Assembly: GCF_900964775.1 (NCBI RefSeq) | Contig: NC_041812.1 | Location: forward strand, 19,276,041-19,340,040 | DNA: 64,000 nucleotides | DNA from: Scleropages formosus | Taxonomy: Eukaryota > Chordata > Actinopteri > Osteoglossiformes > Osteoglossidae | Direction: 5' to 3' | In this document: positions 12,728 to 22,802 of the stretch, in pieces | How positions within the stretch are numbered: position 1 is the first letter of the stretch | How the letters are laid out: each line of letters begins with the position of its first letter | Program-made: the position numbers and the translations under genes | The notes under the pieces: generated by a model | What the model saw: only the letters and a program-made list of their open reading frames with translations | What the model was told of the DNA's origin: nothing | Databases searched by the model: none

Positions 12728-15700
12728 TCACTCTTTGGGCTGGAGATCCAACATGATTTCTGCAACACCTATCAGTTTGGTCTCCTCCAGGGCCTTGACA
12801 AGCCGACTCAGCCGAGCGTTCCTGCCCTCAGCTTGGATGAAACGGCTCAGCAGCTGATAGGCCTGTTCGTACAGACCCTCCCGCTCGTACTCGAACGCCA
12901 GGTTGTCAATGGCAGGCCCCTTCAGTGCACGGCACGTCTTCTGCAGAGCACGGCCTACCTTTTTCCAGTCCCGTCCGATGCTGGTAGCAAAGCGCTGATG
13001 ATCAGCCGGTGTTAACTGGCGGTCATCTGAAAGCATGCCACATGCTCTTACGAGTAGCCCACAAACACTGGCCTTTAAAAAATGCCCTTTAGTAGTAATT
13101 TAAAAATATGAAGTTCTGTATTACACATAAAACCATAGTCTTTACAGAAGCCAGAAAGGAAAAGCAAAAATAAACCACATAACGCACACAAAGGTAGCCA
13201 GGGGCATCAGGACTTAATGTAACAGAACAAGAGAAACAAAACTCCTGATAAAATCATGATGTGTTAATACAGTTTAAATATTTATATTTGGTCCTCACTT
13301 TAAAATGACCATGATTAATTTGTACACCTTACCAAACAACTTTTTCTGAAACAGGAAGCAGTTACTAGGCACGATGGGCGTTTCCTTCCTGGTTGGTTGA
13401 CTGTTGCAAGGATCCAGCCTGGATGGTTGACTGTTGCAGGGATCACACAGAGTCAAATTTTGAAGTTGCCGTTCCAGCTGGGTCACTTCATCATCCCGCA
13501 GGCGGACAGGCTAGAAGTAAACAAATTGCATCATTTCATGTGTCAATACAAATTACAAATTAAACAATCACATAACATCACCCTTCCAGCATGTCACAAC
13601 ACCATTAAATACAATTACAAGGCCCAATAAATATACAGAGTGCACAGAAAACCTTGTTATGCATGCCCTCAGAAGGTAAGGGGCAAAAATACAATCCCAG
13701 ATGCCACCACAACATGCAGTGGGCATCCAGTAGGCAACAATAGCTCTGGTCCCAAGTCCTGGTCCCAGAGGGCCACCTTGTGGGCAGGTATTCCAGTTCT
13801 TTAAACAATTCAGACTAAGAGAAGGCTAAACTAGGTTAAATTAAGGAAACAATTAGCCCAGTGTAGCACTGGTACAGTGAAATTCTGCAAATTAACAGGC
13901 CCTTCATGACTGGATTAGGTACCTAGTACACAAGTGTTCCCAGTGCTTTTGCTGTGTGTTGCCTAGCAACAACATCTTAGCAACACAAATATTTAAAGCA
14001 AGGAGTCAATGACAGAGTGTGTAGGCTTTCTGATAAATCACATTCTGATAAGAGTTGTCCAAATATATCTTTGGAACAGGAATTAATATCCTCAGTACAT
14101 CAAGGAAATTTGAAACTGGACACAGGAAAGTACAGTAATGTGTATACTAAATTATTTCCCTAATTTAGCCATCTCACCATGCTACAGTTGGTAGCAGTTT
14201 TAAACTTAACTAAACCTGAATATACATTGGCCTGCTAAGAGCAGAGAACCCTGTCCTACAATAAGATGGGAACAATGTTTCAGCAACTACTCGGAGAAAT
14301 GAAAAAGAATCAACACAGAGAATACGTTGCTCTTTGCAAAGCTTTAAACTGCAGCAAGCGCAACCATTCAACTCATCAGCAGACACAAGAGTATGCTTCC
14401 ACAAGGGGCCCTCACCTTCTGGCTACCCTACTGAAAACATGGTGATAACAGCTACTAGACATGCCCAGTTTGTCACTGTGGAATGCTTGTTTAGTGTCAG
14501 ACCTGTCAACCCTTACCTGTAAGGAGTGGATGTGATCTAGGCAGAGCTCCTGGTTAGTCAGGCACTGATCCAACACCTCAGTGCCAGCCTTAAGCTGAGT
14601 GTCTACTGTGAAGTCCTCTGAGCCTGAGAGGACCCGGAGAGCGTGCTGTGTGAAGAATTGGCTGACAGCACCAGCAGCGTAGCTCTCCAGGAACCTTCGG
14701 CACACATCACAGTCCACAAACTTAATCTCCACACCCAGATAGGGGTCAGCGTCATGCAGCTTGAGGATCTCGTAGCCCTGCAGGCCACCTGCTGTGTCTG
14801 TAGGATGGGGAGAGGCAACAAAGGAAACTACATTGGCAGGACATTGGTGGGAAGTGGAACACCTTCTGGTTAAACCAGACAGAGTCAGATTTAAGGGGAT
14901 GAAGAAGAAGAAAAAAAAAACCTTTTCAGATTTAAAGTTTTCTTACAGCACCATTCTCTCTCTTCTTGTGAATACAGGAAGTAATAATGAAGTCAAGGAT
15001 ACACAATAAACCCAACATTAAAAAAAATTTATTGGGTGTGGCTTTTGTCTGTCTTGCGTTTTCAGTTCTTGGACACAATGTGATGTGTATGCTTTAAGAA
15101 GACGCTTCCATGGTTCCTCGCCATCACTGGACCCAGTTCCCCACAACGGCATGACCATGGCAGTAATTTTCAAAGTACAGTTCTTTAATCCAATATGGTC
15201 AAAATAGTGCTGACCTATTTTAGTTTAAAATAAACTTATTAAAACTTAACTACTTGTAAAGTCAGGTCTGACTGATATTCTCAGACACAAAAACTACTTT
15301 TTAAAGCGAACAGTTTAGGTGGCATGAGAAAACCGAAACATCTCTTCACCGTTCCATTCCAAAGATCCAAGATGATGATGATGCAGGATGCAAATCATTG
15401 GTGTCAGTGTGATTTTGACCTACAAACTCACATCAATTCATTCTGTACATTACACTCAATGGTAGTTATCATGCCCGACTCCCACGGCATTGCTCAAATG
15501 ATTGCCAGCCCAAGAGTACCGAACAGTGCACTGTTGTATGAGTATTTGCCAATTTTCATAACATTTGGTGATTTAAAGTAAAGGACAATATTCCAGGGTT
15601 TCCACAGTACGGAACAACAGAGTTTAACATGAAGTACAACTTGAAATGAACTGTCCACTATGAAATTAAATGAAAGTGAATAAATTCTTATTTCTGAATT

Positions 15701-16072
15701 ACATATACCACAAACAAAGTAAAAAGTCTGGGGCAGCACCAAAGTGGTTACAGCTACAACCTTGCACTTTGAAGGATCCAGGTTAAAATTCAATCTCCTG
15801 AGCATGATATTCATCCTGAATTCCTCCAGTAGATTCCTCCATTCAACTACACAGAAGCCTCAATAATTCTACTGTTAGCCCCTCAAATCTGAAAACGGAG
15901 ATTGCAGTTGCTCTCGGCACCCACCTGACAACGTCAGCTTGATGACTTTGAAAAGGCCAAACTTCTTTTGCGGATCCTTGTAGACAGCAGGCAAGCTGAC
16001 CTTAGGAGAGGTAGACTCCAGGAAGAGGAAAACACACCCAGTCCAGACATCACCCAAACCTTTTGTGGTCAT
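12728..16072 (-). CDS. tradd: TRADD, TNFR1-associated death domain adaptor
   Basis: Adaptor that links TNFR1 and related death receptors to TRAF2, RIPK1 and FADD in the cytoplasm. Coding exons on the minus strand: 16072-15925, 14797-14517, 13510-13333 and 13026-12728 (stop 12728-12730). All introns are GT-AG and phases agree; the total is 906 nt, 301 aa (human about 312). Residues 1-145 form the N-terminal TRAF2-binding domain (VFLFLES near residue 15, [15 protein letters not shown] near residue 57). Residues about 205-290 are the death domain, with the family signature [20 protein letters not shown]. The linker (residues 166-185) has a tandem 10-residue duplication. The start at 16072 is the first Met of its exon. 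A small upstream exon at 16509-16489 could add seven in-frame residues (MEIIDEK) plus the Lys before this Met. The neighbour FBXL8 lies head to head, as I recall for human 16q22. The identification is firm; the exact N terminus is not. Confidence 0.93.
15724..15805 (+). repeat. SINE head fragment (second family), degenerate
   Basis: Within a TRADD intron, 'ctggggcagcaccaaagtgg' followed by 'ttacagctacaaccttgcac' and 'ggatccaggttaaaattcaa' resembles the tRNA-like head of the L2-tailed SINE family. The tail is not recognisable. Confidence 0.45.
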
Positions 16073-16119
16073 TTTCTGAAACATGATTAAAGAAGGACAA
16101 AAGAACACAAATGATCAAG

Positions 16120-16348
16120 ATTATTATCTGTCACTCAGCTGACAGCTTTGTCCAAATGACTTGCAATGTTTGGGTTGTAAAAGAAGGTACTCACAACTAT
16201 GTACCCATTTATACAACGGGATATCAGTTCAAAGTAAGCAATTTGAGTAGGGTATTAAAGCAGGACGGGGACTCAAACCCATGTCTTTCAGCCTTACAAG
16301 ACAACAGGTACAACCACCACATGATCTGCTGCCCCATGCCATATTCTA
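16120..16348 (-). repeat. Degenerate SINE (second family), reverse strand
   Basis: This lies in the 5' intron of TRADD. The plus strand reads 'gacagctttgtccaaatgac', 'ttgcaatgtttg', then 'actcaaacccatgtctttca' and 'tgatctgctgcccc', which is the reverse complement of the second SINE family with many differences. It looks old. Confidence 0.55.
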
Positions 16349-16839
16349 AGTGGATTACTTTGTAGTCTGTTGCATAAACAAGATATTTTAAAGAACTTCA
16401 AAGCTCTTCTATCTATGTTCAGGACATACATATACACACTGTACATACCCCTCCCTCCCACCTCTTTTCACATGAAATTCCCAGGTACCTTTTCGTCAAT
16501 TATTTCCATTGCGTGAGCATCCCTGTCAGGTGACTCCTCTTGGTCCAGATGTCTTTACAGCTGCATGACCCAGAGCTGGAACACAAGATTCAGCATTGAG
16601 GAGGCCATGATAATTCAGCTCACAAGACGTGCCGGCGTTAAGGGAGAACACATCTAGTCTTATTATTTACAATATCAATCTCTTTAAACTCTCTTATTAA
16701 ATCACTACCATCATATCATCCCAGCCGATCCTTTTCGTTTTCTGACATGAGCTGCTAGGTGCCCCCGGGTGTAACTATACACACACAGCGCTTCCTTATA
16801 GAAAATGAAAGCATTTTTTGAGCAAACTCAGCTGAGCGT

Positions 16840-17972
16840 CTCCATCATGCCGCGCGCCACTTGCTCCAGCATCACCAAGCAAGAGGCGGCGACACGACGA
16901 GTGTGTGAAGCACCTGCCCAACACGTCGTTTCTGCGGACCTACTGTCTGTACTATAGACTACTCTACTCTAGTCTAGTATCTACTCTAGTCTGTCTATCT
17001 ATCTATCTATCTATCTGGGTCACACTTCAGCACAGGAAACCAAGACACGGACGGAGGAGCAATGGCCGCTCTCTAACTGTCTGAGGAACCTCCTCGTGTT
17101 TCAGACATCTTCGCACACTCGGGGCTCTCCTGAACTCTCGTGAATTATAAATCACATGACGAAATTCTTGCCGAGCGAGGGGGAAAAAAAAAGAACGCTT
17201 TCTAATTCTTTTGGTATGACCCGGTCAGTTTCGTTGTAAGAGAAAACAACTCAGTGCTGACCCAAAGTGGATGACGCGGCGCCCATTTTTCCTCACTCAG
17301 TGAGCGATTTGGCGGTATTTTTTAGCGCTCGCGTCACGAGGCACGAGTTTCGGCGCTGACTGTCAGAGAGTAGCGGGGCTACGGTGCTTCTGCCGCCCGC
17401 GCCCGCCTGTCAGTCTCTCTCGTCCCGCTCTCGCTCTCGCTCTCTCGCTAGTCTGAGAGACAAGCTGTCGCCGCGGCAAATTCCTCCGAACACACTAAAA
17501 AACTGAGACGTGACACGTTCGCTGTTCCGTGTCGACGAGGGCCACGTTATTTACATTGGTCAAAAAAACTACTTACCATGCAAATCAACGTGTAAATCAG
17601 CCACATCCAACTTATTTTCGAACAAAACACTCGGTTACACTTTCGGAGTGATCCGATTGGACAAAAGCAACTCGGCCTTGCCGAACGCCATTGGCGCAAA
17701 GACTCTGTTCTTGTTTACTATTGGCTGGGGCCTCCTATAGCGTCACACATCATGACGTAGAAGGAAAAACTTGCAGTGGGAAAGACGTCTCTCCTTTTGA
17801 CGTTCCAGTGCTCTAGTACATTTATTGTATCGGTAACGGGAGTGACTAGTATGGGACCGATTGGACATCTTTGTACTAAGGTGCAACAAAATACAGCTTG
17901 CTTTCTTACGTAACAGCAGTAACGGTTTAAAGTATTTTGCTACTTGTACTAGTGAGTGTAAGTAATTAAAGT
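16840..17972. promoter_or_regulatory. Shared TRADD/FBXL8 bidirectional promoter region
   Basis: The two genes start back to back, about 1.9 kb apart (Met 16072 on minus, Met 17973 on plus). The region between them is CpG-rich from about 16840 to 17480, unlike the A+T-rich flanks. Four ATTGG motifs (inverted CCAAT, the NF-Y site) lie at 17555, 17656, 17690 and 17720, with a CRE-like 'tgacgta' at 17754. No TATA box is evident. CpG-rich, CCAAT-bearing and TATA-less is the usual form of vertebrate bidirectional promoters. Transcription start sites cannot be read from sequence alone. Confidence 0.6.
16957..17018. repeat. Simple repeat, (CTAGT)-like then (CTAT)n
   Basis: A short block with 'actctactctagtctag' and then six or so 'tatc' units lies in the TRADD/FBXL8 intergenic promoter region, between the probable TRADD 5' end and the CpG-rich core. 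Confidence 0.8.
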
Positions 17973-19526
17973 ATGGAGTTCCCGGAAGAGGTATTAGCGC
18001 ACATTTTTTCCTACCTGTCGCTGTGGGACAGATACAGCTCCTCTCTGGTCTGTAGGGCATGGGCCGAAACAATGACACACCCTTCTGTGTGGTACTACAC
18101 CGAAGTGAGGTTAGTGACCTGGACACAGCGAACGCAGCCATTTGTCACATGTGAAAATATGCATGAATTTAGCAAATTAACTCTCTCTGTCTCTTAAGAA
18201 ACGGCCATGTCATCATGTGAACATGATCTCTTTAACAGTTTTGGTTACATTTTTCAACAATAATATCTTCCTTGTGTACATACAGCGTGTACAGTAACAG
18301 GCTTATATGTGTGATGTGTAAAGTAACTTTTTTATTTTATACATGATTTGGTTGCAAAATACGTAGTTTCACGCGCTGCCCTTTGTGCTCAGGCAAACGT
18401 GTGATGTCACTGGCAGTATCAGGTGCGGCTCCTAACAATACCTGATAAGTTTCCGTGCCGCTGTAAAAGTTAGAATGTTAACGGACGTAAGTGAAAAACG
18501 CACAGGGGTGCGTTTCTCAAGAATTATTCCTGGTTTTGGGACAGATGCGAGTCTGGAGCGGAAAACTGTGGCCTCCAGCGTTTCTGCCAGTTGCTGAACA
18601 TGGTCAAGCACCTCAAAATCATTGTGTGTCAGCTGAAGGAGGTGGCGAGCCGCGACATGGCTGTTCGAGTGCTGAACCTAGCTGCTGACGGAGACAACCG
18701 CCTGAGGAAGCTCTGCATCTCCTGCACGGGGGACTTCCCTCTCTTCTATTCCGGCGAGGACATCTTGAGGAGCATCGAGGCCGTGCTGCTGAACGAGACC
18801 AGTGGTCTGTCGCTCCGGGAGGTGGACTTCAGGGAGATGCCTTTTACGCTCAGCGATCAGCTGATCAGAAATGTGGCCCATCGGAGTCCAGAATTGCGGA
18901 AGCTCTACATTAATAACCAGACCCTGGTCTGCAATGTGGCCTCTGACACAATTCAGGAGGTGCTGGCATCCTGTCCGCAGCTCAGCGTCCTGGGGGTGTT
19001 CTACGCCAGCCTGTCAGAGAAAGTTCTTAGTGAACTCCTCTCACCTCAAAGAGCCCCGTTCCAGTTGCTGGAGTTGTTCTGCGAGCGCTCCGACAAGTAC
19101 GTGCCATGCATCTCCAACGAGTTCTGGGGGGGCCTGCGGAAGAGGCACCCATCCCTTGCTGTCAACATCATCCTCAACCACACCCTGCCAGCCAGGAAGT
19201 TCCTAAAGATTCTGCAGCCGGACATGCCTGTGCGTGAACTGGAGCTTATCACCTACACGTACCTGGTGGGCGAGATCCAGTTCGTTACCACCAACTACGG
19301 ACCTTCGCTGGAAAAGCTGGTGCTGCAGACGACCTCTTCTGCAGAGCTGGACTCAGCACTGGTAGACCTAGCTACATGCTGCCCCCGTTTGAGGGAGATC
19401 CACTGCTATTGTGTGGTGTCTCTGCCTGTGGTCCAGGCTTTTCTCTCCAGGTGCCCACTCTTGTGGAGGTACACTCTGAAGACCCGAAAGGAACCCCATC
19501 CATGGACGTGCACTGTGCTAAAGTGA
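17973..19526 (+). CDS. fbxl8: FBXL8, F-box and leucine-rich repeat protein 8
   Basis: Substrate-recognition subunit of an SCF (SKP1-CUL1-F-box) ubiquitin ligase. Two coding exons: 17973-18109 and 18545-19526; together 1119 nt, 372 aa, close to the human length (about 374). Residues 2-42 are the F-box (FPEEVLAHIFSYLSLWDR, then VCRAW and VW). The rest is an LRR-like solenoid with family landmarks such as RKRHPSLAV, REIHCYCVVSLPVVQAF and the C-terminal EPHPW. The donor 'gttagt' at 18110 is used because it keeps frame; the stronger-looking 'gtgagg' at 18105 would shift it. The joint gives TEV-RCESGAENCG. The neighbours TRADD and HSF4 support the assignment. Confidence 0.93.
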
Positions 19527-20250
19527 GGCGGAGGGCAGATAGACTGACTGTAAAGATGGAAAAGTATGGTTTTCCTGGAAAAATCCAGTCTCACAAAAAA
19601 ACACATAAAATATCATTTGATATAATTCAGCAAAAAAGCCCTGAGATAAAAATATCATAAAGTTTAAAGCAACCATTGTAATTTCTCGCAGAGCTTACTG
19701 TACAAGTACAAAGGGAATGTGCAAACATGGCAGCCAGGAAAATAGGCTAATTTCCAATGCATTTAAAAGTTCAGTTACATTTGATAAGCAGAGGGACAAC
19801 AGCAGCAGACCTGCACTTGCTCATCACCATTAAACTTGCCCAGAGAGGAGGCTTCTAGGTCATAGGCCAGGCCTGAGACTCACCTCATTACTGGGGCTAC
19901 TGCAACATCACCATAAATGAAAATCAACTATTAACACACTTAAAATTATAAATGGAATGAATCTACACTGGGAAACACATTAAGACTTTTCCTAAAAAAT
20001 GTCAACTAAATTGCAACTTGCTCTAAAACATCTTCTTGAACATTATGTATGGTTAAAAAGATGAAAGAATATCTGATCCAGTAAATTTTTACATCCCAGT
20101 AGGAAGGAAAGAGGGCACTCACAGTGAAAATAGTCTGAAACAGGACCTTCTGTGTCAGAATGCGTTCATTCACATTAAAAGAATAAAAGTGTGCCTCAGA
20201 TGTTTTTAAAAAAATCAAAAAATTTAAAACTTGATTAGTCTTTTTATTGT

Positions 20251-20256
20251 AATAAA
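20251..20256 (+). terminator. Candidate FBXL8 poly(A) signal
   Basis: An AATAAA lies about 725 nt after the FBXL8 stop. Others at 20443 and about 20514 are equally possible; cleavage cannot be fixed from sequence alone. Confidence 0.35.
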
Positions 20257-21432
20257 ACTGTTAAACGTATGAACAACTTTTAACTTCGTGTGTCACGCAT
20301 ACAAGAAATGTAATAATGCAACTTCATAAGCAGAATTTCCACTGATTGCACTGAGGTTATTGCAGTTTCACTCGTTCACAAATGCATTTTATTACTCATA
20401 ATTTGAGCAGCTGTACCTTGGAAGCTGATGATTACCAAGGGCAATAAACGTGTGGTTTTGAAATTTCTTTAAAGAAAACATAGGGATGGTGTTGGAATGA
20501 CTTGACTTTTCAAGGGAATAAAAAGGAGTGCTCACAAGTACAACTTGCGGTGGCTTTGTCTTTTATCCTGAGGTTGTTCAGGTGAGAGCAGACCCCAAAG
20601 AATCTTCTTCCTTCAAGACAGGCATATGGACCAGCTAACTCGAACCCTGATTTCTCCAAAATACGAGAGGCCTAATAGAAAATGCTGTTGCTCAACACTC
20701 CTTGGAGTTTATCCTGAATTCCATTTGCAGTAGACAGTTATACTACTGTTGTTATTTTCCTTCAATTGTATATGAATTATATGGCTGGTATGGATTTATT
20801 TTACTTCTCTTATTTGACATATTGATTATTTTAACTTGATTCTAGTTGTGAATTTTTAATTTTATGGAATGCTTTTAGAGATTCCTAGATTTCTGACATT
20901 ATATACTGTATCTCTGTATTCATGGTTTGCTTGCACAAGAATAGCTGCTTAGGTAAAAAGAAGACCAGAATAAAACACTTGGAATATGAAAGTCATTATT
21001 CTGTAATCGTTGTTGTTTTTTAATCATTCACCATGAAAAAAATAAACATTGTTTAAGATCATTTAGAAAGTGCGTACTTGTTCAGCCAAAAAAAAAAAAA
21101 AAAATTAAAGTGGGTGGATGATTCAAATTGTGTGACCAAACAAAACTATTCTCACACTGCTGAGCAACGGAGTACTTTGGCCAGAATAATCACTTCCCCA
21201 CAATGCCCATGCCTAACTGTAAAGAAAACGGGGTCAACGACTCACAACGAGCAAAACCGCAGTTAAGTGACTCATGCTTTCGGAAAAAATATTGGCTCCA
21301 CCATAACAAATGAGCACAGGCATCAGGAATGTGCTTCCAAAAGGTGTGTCAACAGTTCTTCTTAGTCTATAAGTCTCCAGTCATCAAAGTACTGATACAA
21401 GTACAACGCAACATCTTCTAACAGCGTACGCT

Positions 21433-21540
<108 letters not shown>

Positions 21541-21613
21541 CATCTGCCTGCCGTCTTTGATTTCTGACACAGGTCTCGAAATGTCCTTTCAGGTACGCTA
21601 TTTATGAAACCTG

Positions 21614-21806
21614 GGGGTGCGGTGGCGCAGTGGGTTGGACCACAGTCCTGCTCTCCGGTGGGTCTGGGGTTCGAGTCCTGCTTAGGGTGCCTTGCGACGG
21701 ACTGGCGTCCCGTCCTGGGTGTGTCCCTTACGCCCTGAGGTGCCGGGTTAGGCTCTGGTTCCCCGTGACCCTGTATGGGACAAGCGGTTCTGAAAATGTG
21801 TGTGTG
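21614..21806 (+). repeat. tRNA-derived SINE, young, perfect 15-bp TSD
   Basis: Full-length plus-strand copy: box A-like 'gtggcgcagtgggttgg', box B 'ggttcgagtcc', the shared body and a short (GT)n tail. It is flanked by the identical direct repeat 'tatttatgaaacctg' at 21599-21613 and 21807-21821. An intact 15-bp duplication points to a fairly recent insertion. Confidence 0.9.
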
Positions 21807-21938
21807 TATTTATGAAACCTGTATCTCCCCCAGCTCAGAAGTCCCCAAAGCTGAAACATGAAGGAGAAAGAAAGATGTCACCAAACCTCTGAGCACAATG
21901 ACATCCATGTTATGGGGAACACCTTAGTTTTGGGGTGT

Positions 21939-22109
21939 TCAAACACACACACACTGTCTGAAACTGCTTGTCCCATGCGGGGTCGCGGCGAGCCGGAGCC
22001 TAACCCGGCAACACAGGGCACGAGGCCGGAGGGGGAGGGGACGCACCCAGGATGGGACGCCAGTCCATCGCAAGGCACCCCAAGCGGGACTCGAACCCCA
22101 GACCCACAG
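21939..22109 (-). repeat. tRNA-derived SINE, 5'-truncated, with TSD
   Basis: Minus-strand copy that stops after box B, so the box A head is missing. Direct repeats 'tttggggtgt' at 21929-21938 and 22110-22119 flank it exactly, so it inserted as a 5'-truncated copy rather than decaying later. Confidence 0.87.
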
Positions 22110-22389
22110 TTTGGGGTGTAGCAATTTGTAAATATAATACATTTTCCCTGATTCACTCGCTGTTTTTCCACAAGCCTTAATGCTGTGACAAATGGGCCTG
22201 AGGCCTCTGCCAGGACTCGATGTCTCTATATATAGCCTCCCACCCATGCCACCCTCAAGCTGAATACCTCCCTCCCCAAAATGACCACAGGCTGCACAGG
22301 CCCCAGCTCTGTATGTGTGTGTGTGTGTGGGGGGGGGCAGGTTTAAATCACTGAGACTGGCTCATTGAAAAGGCATCTTGGAATAAAGC

Positions 22390-22802
22390 ATGACCCTCAG
22401 TCGCTGTAGCAGCAGCAGCAGCAGTGCAGCTAGAGCCCCCTGCCCCTCTGCGCTCATGTGTGAGCGAGCGGGTCCACGAGGGGCATTGTGCGTCCTGTGT
22501 GTGACTTGGGGCCATTATTCAGAGCTTTGTGATGCCCGGCATTGTCCGCCCCGGGGGCCCATTGTTGTGCCGCACGGTTGCGGTGGCCACGGCAGGTTTG
22601 TGCTGACGCTGGGCCCGCGGGGGGCATGCGGGGGGCTGATATGGCCGGAAGACGAGGTCAGCGCGAGCCACACTCACCAGCGGAGCAGCCCGGCGGGCAC
22701 GGACATGGACTAGGAGAGGAGCCGCCGCCTCCTGCAGAACAGCGCCAGTGCCGCACACGCTCCCCACGTACGCCTCCTGCGAGACGCAGCACGGTCGCAG
22801 GC
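22390..22802 (+). promoter_or_regulatory. HSF4 5' region, CpG-rich, with short CAG run
   Basis: The sequence turns strongly G+C-rich ahead of the HSF4 Met and includes a CAG run at about 22408-22424. The frame of the HSF4 start stays open upstream to about 22542, with two in-frame ATGs at 22626 and 22641. This is probably 5' UTR plus proximal promoter. No clear TATA box or canonical nGAAn heat-shock element was recognised by eye. Confidence 0.5.

Noticed and set aside
12833-13015. Plus-strand frame opposite the TRADD death domain
   Set aside because: It is the antisense shadow of a conserved coding exon, with no independent support.
18105-18110. Donor 'gtgagg' for FBXL8 exon 1
   Set aside because: It ends exon 1 at phase 0, whereas the exon 2 frame needs two carried bases. 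The 'gttagt' at 18110 keeps the frame and gives a 372-residue protein.
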